Of a stretch of DNA of 64,000 bases, positions 1-9,564 are shown piece after piece. This DNA comes from Sinorhizobium terangae (lineage in GTDB: Bacteria > Pseudomonadota > Alphaproteobacteria > Rhizobiales > Rhizobiaceae): assembly GCF_029714365.1 (NCBI RefSeq), contig NZ_CP121660.1, positions 496,001 through 560,000 of the forward strand. Direction: 5' to 3'. Position numbers and translations under genes: made by a program. The notes beneath the pieces were generated by a model. It did not search any database, was not told where the DNA came from, and saw nothing but the letters and a program-made list of their open reading frames with translations. Each line of letters begins with the position of its first letter. Position 1 is the stretch's first letter.

Positions 1-182
1 CAGCAGTAGATAGTGTCGCCCTGCTCGACGCCATGCCCGATGACCCGCACGCCGCAATGCGGACATGTCGGAGCAAGTTTCTGGACAGCGCACTCGAAAC
101 TGTCGAAGGTGTAGGTTCCATCCCCCATCTTCACCTGGAAGGTCTTGTCATATTCATTGCCGCACTGGTCGCATCTGGCCAT
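1..182 (-). CDS. Small zinc-ribbon / metallothionein-like protein (partial)
   Basis: The gene starts at the ATG at 182 and runs off the left edge, so about 60 residues are visible. It begins MARCDQCGNEYDKTF and shows CxxC pairs at residues 4-7 and about 41-44 plus another Cys near residue 32, with a His-Gly-Val-Glu stretch later. This resembles small bacterial cysteine-rich proteins annotated as prokaryotic metallothionein or TRASH-like zinc ribbons. An AGGAGG ribosome site lies about 8 bases upstream of the start. Metal binding is inferred from the cysteines; the partner and role are unknown. Confidence 0.7.
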   Translation of the reverse strand, partial: MARCDQCGNEYDKTFQVKMGDGTYTFDSFECAVQKLAPTCPHCGVRVIGHGVEQGDTIYC

Positions 183-238
183 GGTTGGAGTCCTCCTGTT
201 CAGTCGGACCAACCTCGCAGGCAGCGTAAGGTTCCGGC

Positions 239-1183
239 TCAAGCGGCATGCTCGATCATTCGGATGACGTCCTCGATGCCGCGGGGCTGGATCTCGAGTT
301 CTTTGAGGCCCGGCAGGTCCCTTGTCGCGACGTTGTCAAAACGCATGAGATCGACCTGATTGCGCGTCACGGGCGCGGCGGGCAGAAATTCCGAGGCCGT
401 CGCCAATATGCTCCAGACGGCGAACGGCACAGGCACCGTCCTCACTCGCAGGTTGAGTTGCGCCGCGATCTCCCGGACGAGTTCCCGATACGAATAAATG
501 CGCGGGCCGGCGCACTCGAAAATCGAAGCCTCCGCGGGATTCCGCCCCAGGGCCAAGCGGCTCACGGCTTCCGCGACGTCCTCAACATGAACCGGTTGCA
601 CGCGAGTGCTGCCTTCGCCGAACAACGGATAGATCGGCAGGAGGCGTACCAACCTTGCGATCGTTGTGATGAACGCGTCATCGGGTCCGGTCATCACAGC
701 GGGACGGACGATCACCGCGCCTGGAAACGCCGCCTTTACCGCCTCCTCGCCGCGTCCCCGGGCGCGAATGTAGGGCGAACGGGATGTCGCGTTCGCTCCA
801 ATGCCCGAAATCTGGATGAACCTCTCGACGCCTGCATCCCGTGAAGCGGCCGCCAAATCGGCCGCGGCTTCTACATGGACACGCTCGAAGGTCTGCTCAC
901 CGCGCTCGACATAAAGGCTGACCGCATTCACGACCGCGCGAGATCCAGCCACGGCAGAGGCCATCGAGGATGGATCCAATATGTCCGCCTCGACCTGCAG
1001 AGATTGTCTCTCGCCGGATGCGTCATCCACTTTGTTCTTGCGCGGATGACGCGAGGCGGCGCGTACAACGACAGCCGTTTCCAGAAGCCTGCTCACGATC
1101 CGCCGTCCAAGGAAGCCCGTTCCGCCGAACACCGTGACAAGGCTCTCATCGACTGGATCGTTTGGACCTGGTTGGTTGATCAT
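239..1183 (-). CDS. NAD(P)-binding protein, complex I NDUFA9-like / NmrA-like
   Basis: A 314-residue protein with an N-terminal Rossmann motif (VFGGTGFLGRRIV, about residues 17-29), typical of atypical short-chain dehydrogenases of the NDUFA9/NmrA type. Members bind NAD(P)H; bacterial ones are often annotated as NAD-dependent epimerase/dehydratase or complex I NDUFA9-subunit family, usually without a tested reaction. The reading frame is open for a further 190 codons upstream, but that part has no family resemblance and overlaps the Vgb-like remnant, so I chose the ATG at 1183, just before the Rossmann fold. The ribosome site there is weak. It lies 56 bases downstream of the zinc-ribbon gene's start, both on the minus strand, so the two may be cotranscribed. 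Confidence 0.75.
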   Translation of the reverse strand: MINQPGPNDPVDESLVTVFGGTGFLGRRIVSRLLETAVVVRAASRHPRKNKVDDASGERQSLQVEADILDPSSMASAVAGSRAVVNAVSLYVERGEQTFERVHVEAAADLAAASRDAGVERFIQISGIGANATSRSPYIRARGRGEEAVKAAFPGAVIVRPAVMTGPDDAFITTIARLVRLLPIYPLFGEGSTRVQPVHVEDVAEAVSRLALGRNPAEASIFECAGPRIYSYRELVREIAAQLNLRVRTVPVPFAVWSILATASEFLPAAPVTRNQVDLMRFDNVATRDLPGLKELEIQPRGIEDVIRMIEHAA

Positions 1184-1411
1184 CTTCGCTGTCCAAGGCT
1201 TGGCAACACGTCGCCGGTCGCGTTTTGCGCGTTGGGGACATGCTTTTCCCAACTCAACACCGGTCAGGAGGCGATGTTCCGCGGGACGCTGCTCTTCGAA
1301 CGGTCTCCACAGCAGTCGCGCGATCGTGAATGATCGGCTCCCATTCCCGGCCTTGCCGGAAGTACTCGGTGGTAACGTAATATTGCGACCGCAGCTGCAG
1401 GGAGGTTGGTT

Positions 1412-1814
1412 ATGCGCAGCCTCATTCGTATCGCCTTTATTGCCGCCGGCCTTGCCGCCATCTCGGCTTTCGCGCAGGAGCGCCAGGTCTACGACCTGCC
1501 GCAGGGCGCGCACCCCCATGATGTCGCACCCGCGCCGGATGGAAGCGTCTGGTACACAGCTCAGCAGCAGGGGGCGCTTGGCATCCTTGATACTGAGACG
1601 GGTAAGGTCCGACAAGTGCCGCTCGGCGAAGGCTCCAGCCCACATGGTGTCATCCAGGGCCCCGGATGGCGCTGCGTGGATCACCGACAGCGGCCTCAAT
1701 GCCGTCGTGCGCTTCGACCCCAAGGCCGAGAAGACCACGGTCTGGGCGCTGCCGCAGGACACCGCTTACGCTAATCTCAATACGGGCGCCTTCGATCACG
1801 ACGGTATCTTCTGG
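1412..1814 (+). pseudogene. Vgb-like (virginiamycin B lyase / SMP-30-like propeller) remnant
   Basis: The reading frame starts at the ATG at 1412 after an AGGGAGG site. It opens with a signal peptide (MRSLIRIAFIAAGLAAISAF, cleavage after AQ) followed by propeller-like repeats with HPHDVAPAPDGSVWYTAQ and later a PDGAAWITDS repeat. An extra base around 1661-1666 shifts the frame: the first repeats read in one frame, the later ones (AVVRFDPKAEKTTVWALP) in the next. The homology then stops at about 1814, exactly where the convergent cupin gene ends, so the 3' part is missing. Vgb-like proteins are periplasmic beta-propeller lactone lyases. This copy is frameshifted and truncated and is very unlikely to work. 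Confidence 0.75.
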
Positions 1815-2168
1815 TCACATCACGGTCACGTAGATCTTGCGCACGGTCTCGATGGTCTTCCAGATGCCGACGAAGCCCGGCTTCATGACGAAGCTGTCGC
1901 CGCTCTTGTAGACGACCGGCTCCCCGTTTTCCGGCGTGAGTTCGACGACGCCGGAAAGGATATGGCAGAACTCGAAGGTCTCGCCCTTGATCGAGCGCGT
2001 CTCGCCCGGCGTCGCTTCCCAGACGCCTGTATGGATCATCTCGCCACGGGCGACGTCCTGGGCCCAGGTCTTGAAGCCAGGATTGCCGGAGATCAGACGT
2101 TCGGGGAGCGGGCTGGACTCGCGCGGCGCGAGGGAGGGGTTGGTGTCGATGGTTTTCAAGAGCGACAT
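1815..2168 (-). CDS. Cupin-domain protein (DUF861 / cupin_3)
   Basis: A 117-residue single-domain cupin. The core carries a TPGETRSIKGETFEFCHILSG-type stretch and a second strand set ending in GDSFVMKPGFVGIWKTIETV, which is the cupin_3 (DUF861) pattern shared with (S)-ureidoglycine aminohydrolase-like proteins. It is the last gene of a likely three-gene minus-strand operon: ArgE-like, GhrA-like, cupin. Such trios occur in rhizobial amino acid or polyamine catabolic loci, which suggests but does not prove a role in nitrogen-compound breakdown. The start at 2168 is preceded by an AGGAAA-type site. Substrate unknown. Confidence 0.75.
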   Translation of the reverse strand: MSLLKTIDTNPSLAPRESSPLPERLISGNPGFKTWAQDVARGEMIHTGVWEATPGETRSIKGETFEFCHILSGVVELTPENGEPVVYKSGDSFVMKPGFVGIWKTIETVRKIYVTVM

Positions 2169-2290
2169 GGTTTTCCTTTCCTGGGTTTAGAACTTGATGC
2201 CTTGTCGCCCGAAGGTGTGTTGCGGTCTCGGGATAACGACATGCATGAAAAAAGACGTGGAGCGTAACGCGTGGCTCCGATTGGTCCGCT

Positions 2291-3214
2291 TCAGTAGCCG
2301 CGACCGCGGTTGACCAGCCCGAACGGCTCGAGACCCGACCGATGCCGTTTGATGTTCTCAATCACGGCCTTCGCGGCACTTTCCGGCTGGGTGACGCTCG
2401 CGATGTGTGGCGTCAGCAGGATCTTCGGGTGGCCCCAGAAGGGATGACCCGCCGGCAGCGGTTCGGGGTCGGTGACATCGATCACGGCCCCGGAGAGGTG
2501 GCCGCTGTCGAGCGCCTGGAGGAGTGCCTGATCGTCGAGTTGCGGTCCGCGCCCGACATGGACGAGTGCCGCACCGGCCGGGAGCTTGGCGAAAAGTTGG
2601 GCATTTAGCAGGCCACGCGTCTCGTCGGTGAGTGGCAGCAGGCAGATGAGAATGTCGGTCGAGCCCAGAAGCGCATCAAGACCGTTCCGGCCGTTCAGGC
2701 ATCTCACGCCTTCGATTTCGTGTGGGCTGCGGCTCCAGCCGGAGAGCGGAAAGCCGAAAGGCATCAGCCGATCGAGTACCGCAGTTCCGAGCATGCCGAG
2801 GCCGAGCACGCCGACGCGGCGTTCGGCCGCCTGGACCGGCGCAATGGCCTGCCAATTCTCGCCTCGCTGCCGCTCGAGATAGGCTGGCAGGTTGCGGTGT
2901 AGCGCGAGCACGGCGAGCGCCACATATTCCTGCATCATCCGGATGATGCCATCCTCGACCATGCGCACCACCTGCACATGCGGCGGCACTGCATCGATGC
3001 GGAACTGGTCGACGCCGGCGCCGATCGAGAAGAGGATTTCAAGACTGCTGTAGCGCGAGAGATCTTCGGGAACTGTCCACGTGATCAGGTAGCGTACCGC
3101 TTCCGGATCGACCGCCGCCGGATCCGTGGCGAAAGGAATGTCCGGCAGTTCACGCGAAAACGCCTTGGCGAAGATTGCGCCACGTTTAGCGTCGGAATTG
3201 AAGAGGAAGGTCAT
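2291..3214 (-). CDS. D-2-hydroxyacid dehydrogenase, glyoxylate/hydroxypyruvate reductase A-like
   Basis: A 307-residue protein with the GhrA layout. It has a substrate-binding N-terminal region, then an NAD(P)-binding Rossmann motif GVLGLGMLG near residue 136, the [11 protein letters not shown] segment supplying the substrate-binding Arg, [13 protein letters not shown], and the catalytic His in LLTPHIAS. Members reduce glyoxylate or hydroxypyruvate with NADPH in the cytoplasm. It lies 22 bases downstream of the ArgE-like gene and 122 bases upstream of the cupin gene on the same strand. The true substrate in this operon is uncertain; a related 2-ketoacid is possible. Confidence 0.85.
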   Translation of the reverse strand: MTFLFNSDAKRGAIFAKAFSRELPDIPFATDPAAVDPEAVRYLITWTVPEDLSRYSSLEILFSIGAGVDQFRIDAVPPHVQVVRMVEDGIIRMMQEYVALAVLALHRNLPAYLERQRGENWQAIAPVQAAERRVGVLGLGMLGTAVLDRLMPFGFPLSGWSRSPHEIEGVRCLNGRNGLDALLGSTDILICLLPLTDETRGLLNAQLFAKLPAGAALVHVGRGPQLDDQALLQALDSGHLSGAVIDVTDPEPLPAGHPFWGHPKILLTPHIASVTQPESAAKAVIENIKRHRSGLEPFGLVNRGRGY

Positions 3215-3236
3215 CGCGCGTCTCCTTCTCGAAGCC

Positions 3237-4361
3237 TCAGGCGCGGCAATTTTCGCCGATCCGCTCGATCATCGCCTGACAGGTCAGGAGCTCATCGACG
3301 TGAATGAATTCGTCGGGCTTGTGGGCGCGGCCGATCTCGCCGGGGCCGCAGATGATCGCGTCGATGCCGGCCCTTTGGAAAAGTCCGGCTTCGGTGCCGT
3401 AGCTGACGGCCGGGAGAGACTCGAGGCCCGTCAATGCTTCAAGCAGCCACGCGAGCGGTGCATCGGGACCGAGCGAAAGCGCCGGATAGGAGCTTAGCTC
3501 CTGCCATTCCACTTCGAAGCCTCGTTTCGACAGCGCCTCGGCGGCCTCTCGCACCGGCGCGAGCAGTTCCGCCGGATCGATGCCGGAAATCGCCCGTGCC
3601 TCGAACTCGGCCTCGGAAGTCTCCGGAATGATGTTGACCGCCTGGCCGCCCTTCACCGTGCCGATCTGCAGGGAAGAGTAGGGCGGCTCGAACACGTGGT
3701 CGAAGGGACCGCGAGCCAAGCGGTCGGCTTCTGCGACCGCGCAGGCAAGGACACCTGTGATAGCATGAACGGCATTCAGCCCCTGGTCGGGACGCGAAGA
3801 ATGGCCGGAACGACCTTTGACGGTCAGTCTGGCGGCAGCCTTGCCCTTGTGGGCGCGGATCGCGCGCAAGCCGCTCGGCTCGCCGACGATCGCACCGAGC
3901 GGCCTCGCGCAGAGTTCCGGCAAGCGCGCGATCATATGCGGCACGCCGCGGCAGCCCGCCTCCTCGTCGTAGGAGAAGGCGAGGTGCAGCGGCCGGCGAA
4001 GCGGCCTGGCCGCGAGCCTGGGAACGGCGGCGAGAACGGCGGCGAGGAAGCCCTTCATGTCGGTGGCGCCGCGCCCATGGAGCCGGCCCGCATCGGCGCG
4101 CAGGCAGAAGGGATCGCTCGTCCAGCCGGCTTCGGCCGCCGGAACGACGTCCATATGGCCGGAGAGAATATAGCCACGCGCCTCTTTTGGCCCGATAGTG
4201 GCGAAGATGTTGGACCGATCGCCCTCCGGACCGGGAAGGACATCCACTGCGATGCCGTGGTTTTCCAAATAGCCGCGGATCCAGGCCACGATGTCGTCGT
4301 TGGGTAGCCCCACGACGGAGCGAAAGCCGACGAGTTTCTCCAGGATTTCCGTTGCTTGCAT
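3237..4361 (-). CDS. argE: Acetylornithine deacetylase (ArgE/M20 family)
   Basis: A 374-residue M20-family metallohydrolase. The dinuclear zinc ligands are visible: SGHMDVVP (His, Asp), GRGATDMKG (Asp), YDEEAG (catalytic Glu plus Glu ligand), GEPSG, and a C-terminal [15 protein letters not shown] with the last His. ArgE hydrolyses N2-acetyl-L-ornithine to ornithine and acetate. In an operon with a hydroxyacid dehydrogenase and a cupin the copy may serve catabolism of a related N-acyl amino acid instead of arginine synthesis, so the exact substrate is an inference. I chose the ATG at 4361 ([10 protein letters not shown]), which has a GAGGG site, over the in-frame ATG 18 codons upstream. Confidence 0.85.
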   Translation of the reverse strand: MQATEILEKLVGFRSVVGLPNDDIVAWIRGYLENHGIAVDVLPGPEGDRSNIFATIGPKEARGYILSGHMDVVPAAEAGWTSDPFCLRADAGRLHGRGATDMKGFLAAVLAAVPRLAARPLRRPLHLAFSYDEEAGCRGVPHMIARLPELCARPLGAIVGEPSGLRAIRAHKGKAAARLTVKGRSGHSSRPDQGLNAVHAITGVLACAVAEADRLARGPFDHVFEPPYSSLQIGTVKGGQAVNIIPETSEAEFEARAISGIDPAELLAPVREAAEALSKRGFEVEWQELSSYPALSLGPDAPLAWLLEALTGLESLPAVSYGTEAGLFQRAGIDAIICGPGEIGRAHKPDEFIHVDELLTCQAMIERIGENCRA

Positions 4362-4690
4362 CGGTGCCCTCACAACATGCCCGGCTTTCCGAGATCGATG
4401 CCATCGACCATGCATTCACAACGAAAGGTTTGATTTCGATGCGTCACCGCATGAGGTCACAGGCAAGCGAACGGCGGCACGCTTTCGATAGGTACCTTAG
4501 AAGCCTGTGAACGATTTACATGCTGAAAGCGCGTCGAATTCGGAGGATTGTTGCGCGCGCGATGCGCTCTCAAGCGAATCGTATCGAGCGTCAGGTCCTA
4601 ATGTGAACAAGAAAAGCTTTCGCCGCGGCCTGGCTGGAACTGCATCGGCCAAGACGAAACGAAAACGAAAACAATGGCGGGAGGCACGGA
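4362..4690. other. Intergenic region between divergent argE-like and GNAT genes
   Basis: No convincing gene. This stretch separates two divergent genes and should hold both promoters. It includes an A-rich tract just before the GNAT ribosome site (about 4655-4680). No clear operator repeat was recognised. Confidence 0.5.
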
Positions 4691-5584
4691 GTGAACGCAC
4701 CGGCAGCCGAATCTAAAGTGATCGACAGTTTCAAAATGCACGTGGCCGGAATCGAGAGCGCCGATCTCGAACAGTTGCACGCCTTGTCCGTTTCCGTGGG
4801 GTGGCCCCTCCGTTCCGAGGATTTGCAGTTCCTGCGCGAGTGCGGCCACGGCTATGTCGCGCGTGATGAAATTGGCAGGCTCACAGGTTCGGCCATGTGG
4901 TTCCCGCACGGTGACGATTTCGCGACCATAGGCATGGTTATTACTTCACCGCGGCTGCAGACAAACGGCGCCGGGCGATGGCTGATGGACCACGTGCTTT
5001 CGGATTGCCAGGGACGCGATCTCAGGCTCAATGCGACGAGGGCCGCCCGCCGTCTTTATCATTCGCTCGGTTTCCAACCCGTGCGGACCATATACCAATG
5101 CCAGGGCATCGCCCGCCACCCGATCGACGTGATCACGCCATCGGAGCAGCCGGTGGTTCGGCGACTGGAAGGGGAGGACCTTGTCGCCGTCGTCGAGCTG
5201 GATGCAGGGGCATTCGGCGTTTCGAGGGCGGCGCTGATCGGCAAGCTCTTCGCACAATCCATAGGTTACGGGTTGTTTCGGGGCGGTCGGCTGTACGCTT
5301 TCGCGCTTTGCCGTCCTTTTGGAAGGGGTCATGTCATTGGCCCGGTCGTGGCAGAAACTGATGCGGACGCCATCGCAGTTATCCGGCAGCATGTCGCCGC
5401 CCACGAAAATCAGTTTCTGAGGCTCGACACACCGGTCGAGACCGGCACTTTCGCCACGTTCCTCTCACAATCCGGCCTGACCGTCTTCGACACGGTGCTC
5501 GCAATGTCCCGTCGGGGCAAAGGCCGCGCGGACGTGGTGCCAGGGTCAAACCTCTACGGCCTGGCAAGCCACGCCCTTGGCTGA
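4691..5584 (+). CDS. GNAT-family acetyltransferase with C-terminal DUF1248-type domain
   Basis: A 297-residue protein starting at a GTG preceded by GGGAGG. The N-terminal half is a GNAT fold with an acetyl-CoA loop like LQTNGAGRWLMDHV (about residues 95-108) and the YHSLGF strand typical of GNATs (about residues 121-126). The C-terminal half (residues about 150-280) resembles the second GNAT-like domain found in two-domain acetyltransferases of rhizobia. It is transcribed away from the ArgE-like operon. The acceptor substrate is unknown. Confidence 0.75.
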   Translation: MNAPAAESKVIDSFKMHVAGIESADLEQLHALSVSVGWPLRSEDLQFLRECGHGYVARDEIGRLTGSAMWFPHGDDFATIGMVITSPRLQTNGAGRWLMDHVLSDCQGRDLRLNATRAARRLYHSLGFQPVRTIYQCQGIARHPIDVITPSEQPVVRRLEGEDLVAVVELDAGAFGVSRAALIGKLFAQSIGYGLFRGGRLYAFALCRPFGRGHVIGPVVAETDADAIAVIRQHVAAHENQFLRLDTPVETGTFATFLSQSGLTVFDTVLAMSRRGKGRADVVPGSNLYGLASHALG

Positions 5585-5786
5585 GCCTTTACGGCTTCTA
5601 CTACGGCAAGTTCATACCCGCGGGAGCCTCACCGCAACTTTGGTCCTCTATCGGATATCCCCGTTATGTCAGTCGAGCGCCCGCGCGGGCTCGAGCACGC
5701 GGTACAGGTTCGCTACAGCGCCGGGGCAGCGGTGGACCGTCCGGAAGCTGCCGAGATGTTCCAGGCGATCGATTGAGAAGCCAATA

Positions 5787-5808
5787 CGCGCCACTCTCGA
5801 GTGGCGCG
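5787..5808. repeat. Perfect inverted repeat, 10-bp arms
   Basis: Two perfectly complementary 10-base arms (CGCGCCACTC and GAGTGGCGCG) separated by two bases, about 200 bases after the GNAT gene and before the DUF932 remnant. It could be a hairpin terminator for the GNAT gene or an operator/recombination site; no T-run follows. The flanking 5585-5960 stretch has no convincing gene. Confidence 0.5.
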
Positions 5809-5961
5809 CCTGAGAGTCCCGCGTGCTTGCCGCGTCGGACAGAGGCTGCGGCGGCGAGCCATCTTCCACCCCACCAGCCCGGTTGTCGCGCAAGCGATCA
5901 GCCGGGCTTCTCAGGAGATTTGAGCATCAACACCATGATTTCCAGCCCGCGGCCGGTGTCG

Positions 5962-6570
5962 TCCGGCTTCAAGGTCGATATTTCCGCGGTGAACGCATCG
6001 GCCACATCTCGTCCGAATGGTTCTCGCGCCCCGACGATGAGCGCTACCTGTCGCTCACCGATCTTCATCGCGCGGTCAGCGCCAGAACCAATCGCGCCCG
6101 TGTTCGAACCGTTGAAAGTGCCGAGATCCGAGTGGAAGCCACCCGTGACAATGCCGAGCGCCTTACCTTGCTCGTTCCTTGCGGGCGTGAGCCGATGGCA
6201 CCGACGCATTGGAGCTATGGCCAGCTTTGCAGCCTCGTCGGTGCGCCCGCGAGCTATATGCGGTAACTGCAGGCACCGCTGGCCGCGATCAATCTTCAGC
6301 ACGGGCTCCTGAACCACAATGCCGAACTGGTCAAAACACTGGAGATGGATGACGGCCGCGTCGAGTTGCGGGCAGTGACCGGACCCGAATACGGGCACAT
6401 CTGGGATAAAGATCCGGTTGCGCCCTCATGCCCTTCCACGACGAATGCGTTGCGGCACTGAATCGGCCGGTTTGAAGGGATCGGGGAGCGGCCGTGATGA
6501 GCATCGCCGGCATCGGAACCGGCGACACGATCTGGAAGGTGCCGGGCGTGCTCGACTGGTCGGACGTAGC
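5962..6570 (+). pseudogene. DUF932 (phage/plasmid-like protein) remnant
   Basis: Family features are readable across several frames: HISSEWFSRPDDERYLSL, then RVEATRDNAERLTLLVP and APTHWSYGQLCSLVGAPASY, then an in-frame TAA at 6264-6266, after which the same frame continues with LQAPLAAINLQHGLLNHNAE and VELRAVTGPEYG. A further frame change brings GTGDTIWKVPGVLDWS near 6515-6565, where homology ends. DUF932 proteins are carried by plasmids and integrative elements in many alphaproteobacteria, function unknown. This copy has a stop, at least one frameshift and no 3' third, so it is a relic of a mobile element. Confidence 0.75.
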
Positions 6571-6730
6571 GTCCGCTAGGCCAGGCCAATAGCCCATCGC
6601 TATGACCTGAACTCATTCGACCGTTTAATCGCGAGTTTGCCGGGAAGTAATCGAATGGCGGAGGGCTTGCCGAGGTAGCAGCTTCGCCATATATTTTGTA
6701 CAATAAATGTGTTTATGGATATGGCGGAAC

Positions 6731-7120
6731 ATGGTTCAGGCTCAAAAGATCCACAACGATGGCGGACCGCTGATCCTGTCCTACATGGACAAGGGCGGAA
6801 AGATTGCTGTTCAGCAGGTCGCAGACGGCTTTGGCATGTCGAAAACGCAGCTGGCCGAAACGGCCGGTCTCGCCCGCGAAACGCTTTACCGCCTGGAGCG
6901 CAGCCGCGGAACAAGGACGCAGAACCGTCTTCGCGAGATGCTCGAAATCATCAGCCGGGTCACTGATTGGGCCGGGGGCAAGGAGCAGGCCATGGCATGG
7001 TATCGCGCCCAGCCACTCCCGGCTTTTGGCGGCCGCACGGCAGAGGCGCTGGTGAAGGATGGCAAGGCGGCAGCTGTCAGAGATTACCTCGATCATATGG
7101 CCCTTGGGGGCTTTGCTTGA
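6731..7120 (+). CDS. Xre/MbcA/ParS-type antitoxin (DUF2384) of a RES-domain system
   Basis: A 129-residue protein. The N-terminal part holds a helix-turn-helix (QLAETAGLARETLYRLERS, about residues 41-59) and the C-terminal part carries the DUF2384 toxin-binding region with the typical AMAWYRAQPLPAFGGRTAEALVKDG stretch broken over residues 92-116. Antitoxins of this family neutralise the RES toxin and repress their own operon. Its stop overlaps the start of the RES gene by three bases, as expected for translational coupling. The start at 6731 was chosen because the HTH domain is then complete; further in-frame starts upstream add only eight residues. Confidence 0.88.
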   Translation: MVQAQKIHNDGGPLILSYMDKGGKIAVQQVADGFGMSKTQLAETAGLARETLYRLERSRGTRTQNRLREMLEIISRVTDWAGGKEQAMAWYRAQPLPAFGGRTAEALVKDGKAAAVRDYLDHMALGGFA

Positions 7121-7635
7121 GGTTCGTTGAGACCTGCTACCGAGCACATGATCCACGCTGGGCATTCAAACCGACCTCGGGAGATGGCGCCGCCATCAGG
7201 GGCGCACGCTTCAATCCGAAAGGTGTGCCGGCGCTCTACCTCGCGCTCAGCATCATGACGGCGGTCAAGGAAGCCAATCAGGGCTTTGCGCATCGCATCG
7301 ATCCCTGCGTGCTCTGCTCCTACGATATCGATTGCGAGGATGTGGCCGACCTGACCACGGAGGAGGGAAGGAGTGCATTTTCCGTCTCGATGGAGGAGAT
7401 GGCTTGCAGCTGGGCCACAGCTCTTGCGGAAGGGAGGCGGCCCGCCTCCTGGGCGATTTATGATCGGCTGAGCTCGCGTGGCACCGTCGGCATTCTGGCG
7501 CCTAGCTTTGCGCCGGGCGCTAAGGAGGACGATCGAAACCTTGTCCTATGGATGTGGGGACCGGACCTCCCGCATCGGATAATCGTGAACGACCCTAGCG
7601 GCCGGCTGCCCAAAGATCAGCTGTCCTGGAGGTAA
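7117..7635 (+). CDS. RES-domain toxin (NAD+-degrading family)
   Basis: A 172-residue RES-domain protein. Family residues are visible: the Arg pair in RGARFNPKGVPALYLAL (residues about 27-43), a Tyr in the same strand, Glu after MTAVKEA, and the C-terminal segment RNLVLWMWGP. Known RES toxins (for example MbcT of Mycobacterium tuberculosis and the Sinorhizobium meliloti RES system) deplete NAD+ by phosphorolysis or hydrolysis. The best start is the TTG at 7117, inside the antitoxin stop codon (TTGA overlap); no ATG in this frame lies between the end of the antitoxin domain and the RES fold. Apparently intact, hence a functional toxin-antitoxin pair by inference. Confidence 0.88.
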   Translation: MRFVETCYRAHDPRWAFKPTSGDGAAIRGARFNPKGVPALYLALSIMTAVKEANQGFAHRIDPCVLCSYDIDCEDVADLTTEEGRSAFSVSMEEMACSWATALAEGRRPASWAIYDRLSSRGTVGILAPSFAPGAKEDDRNLVLWMWGPDLPHRIIVNDPSGRLPKDQLSWR

Positions 7636-7813
7636 CTGGCGCGGCGCAACCGGTTCTCATTCGGCTGAAGCGTTTGTGCGTCCTCACGGTCGCGCAAGGA
7701 GCGAGGTCGGTTGCGTGTATGCAGCCTCGGACCTGGAGTTTTTGTTCGAGGCGAAGGCAGGCTTCACCGCCGCCCACCATCATTTCCACCATAGCTGATA
7801 AGGAGCGGTTGCC

Positions 7814-8110
7814 ATGAAAACGGACAACGAAGAGCTGATCAGAAAAAGCGCCTATGAGCTGTGGGGAGAGCGCAGGATGACCGGAGCGAGACGGCCTGAA
7901 GCATTGGCTTGAGGCTACGCAAGATTTTCAGTCCACAAAGATGGATGAGGGCACAGCACCGGCCGTTTCTGTTGAAGCCGTTAAGCCCAAGGCGAAAATG
8001 ACGCCGAAACTGGTGGCAAGAGCACAATCGGACAGCACGAGCCGGTGAAAAAGACGGCCGCTTCCGAAACGCCGGGCGGCAACAAGCGCAAACGGCCTGA
8101 GGGCCAATAG
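7814..8110 (+). pseudogene. DUF2934 protein remnant
   Basis: The ATG at 7814 opens MKTDNEELIRKSAYELWGER, the start of DUF2934 proteins (small rhizobial proteins with an AYEIW-type helix). The expected DGLKHWLEA helix appears in a different frame at about 7890-7915, and a lysine-rich tail (KKTAASETPGGNKRKRPEG) in yet another, ending at the TAG at 8110. At least two frameshifts are needed to rebuild the protein. Function of the family is unknown. Confidence 0.55.
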
Positions 8111-8115
8111 GCTGG

Positions 8116-9284
8116 TTAAATGATCAGCCGCGCCGCCCGGCCTTTGCGTTCAGCATTGTTGTAGTGGCGCGCCGCCTGCGCCACCGACTTGTGCAGTGCT
8201 TGCTGCATCGCCTCCGGCAGCGGAATGTCGCGGTTTGCCGCCTCGGTCAAAATAGCCGGATCTCAACCCATGCGCCGAAAACAGCGCCGGGTCGAGCCCG
8301 ACCTGTTTGCAGCGGGCTTTTAGGATCAGGTTGACCGACTGCGGCGTCAGCGCCCGACGATCGAGGTTGCCCCACTGGTCGATGCGTCGGAACACCGGCC
8401 CCTCCTTAATCCCAGCTTCGGCCAGCCAGCGCTTCAATACGGTCACCGGCCGGCCGATCAAAAGCACATGTTCGTCGTCGTCGCTGGTCGTCGTTTTCGT
8501 GCGCCGAGGCGAATCGACAGGCAGGGCAGGGAAGGGGAGTTCTTGTCGGCCGGATCGGCCCGCACCGGTTCCTCGTCGACGAGATCCCCGACGCGCAATC
8601 CCGCCTCTTCGGAGCGGCGACGGCCGCCGGAGGCGAAGGCGGTCAGGAGAAGCGCGCGGTCACGCCGATCGACCAGCCGTTCGCTGGCACATGTGGCGAG
8701 CAATTGGACGAGAACATCACTGGTCACCGCTTGTCTGCTCTTCCTCTGGCGCGGACGATTGCTCGCCTTGACAGCCAGCCTCAGCGCGCTTTTCAGCGAT
8801 GGCGCGGCGAATGCGCCGGCAAGCCCCGCCAGCGGGTGAGGATCGACCAGGTGGTCAGTCGCCGCCGCACCGTGCCGAGCGCGTGCGGGCCGTCGACCCG
8901 GAGCAGGCGTTCGGCCCCCAATCCGGCCTCGACCTCCGCCGGCATACCGTGGGCCGGATCCTCGCGGCGTTTCACTGGATCCCAGAGGTGATGGGCGACA
9001 AATTTCAGCAGCAGCGATTCCGGCGCCGGCCAGGGGAGGGAGGCTCTCGTCGCCAGCCGGCGCCAAGCCTCGAGATATCCGAGATCCGAGGCGAGCGCTC
9101 GGAGCGTGGTTTCTCCCATGCCTTCGGCGGCGAGATGTTTCAAGGTTTCGACATCGTCATCTGTGAGACGGCCGGCCAGCTGGTCGCGCCGGTCGAATGG
9201 AAGGATCTCGTCAAGCGCGTCGAGTTCGTCGGCGCGGCGGAGGACGGCTTGGCTGTTGGCACCCGGTGACTTACGATTGCCCAC
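8116..9284 (-). pseudogene. Tyrosine recombinase / phage-type integrase, multiply frameshifted
   Basis: Four pieces in different frames reconstruct a site-specific integrase. The core-binding domain lies at about 9284-8850 (MGNRKSPGANSQAVLRRADE, then TLRALASDLGYLEAWRRLAT). The catalytic domain's first part lies at about 8860-8470 (LVDRRDRALLLTAFASGGRR, holding the first catalytic Arg). The following part lies at about 8467-8240 (ALFSAHGLRSGY, the catalytic HxLR box). The tail, read in another frame, ends with HYNNAERKGRAARLII at the stop at 8116-8118. Frame changes fall near 8840, 8462 and 8240. Tyrosine integrases insert mobile elements; this one is dead. It fits the idea that 5.8-10.3 kb is the remains of an integrated element. 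Confidence 0.8.
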
Positions 9285-9564
9285 GATTGACTCCGACGTT
9301 TTCCGGCGGATTTGAGAAAACTACGGATATCCCGTGTATTCCGCGAAAGGGAGTATTGCAATGACGTGGAACGACCGTCGCTGGCAGGCTAAGCGTGACC
9401 GTTGCGTAGAAGCAACCGTGACATTGAGCGACGATGAAATCGCTGCGATCGAGAAATCCGACATGGAGCCGGTCCTCGATCATTTCAACGTCGAACTGTT
9501 GAGTCCGGCTTCTCCCGACTGTGAGCCTACCGGCAACGTGCTCCCTTCGATCGGCGTCCCGAAA

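Noticed and set aside
1184..1762. N-terminal extension of the NDUFA9-like gene
   Set aside because: No resemblance to the family, overlaps the Vgb-like remnant, and the Rossmann start lies at the chosen ATG.
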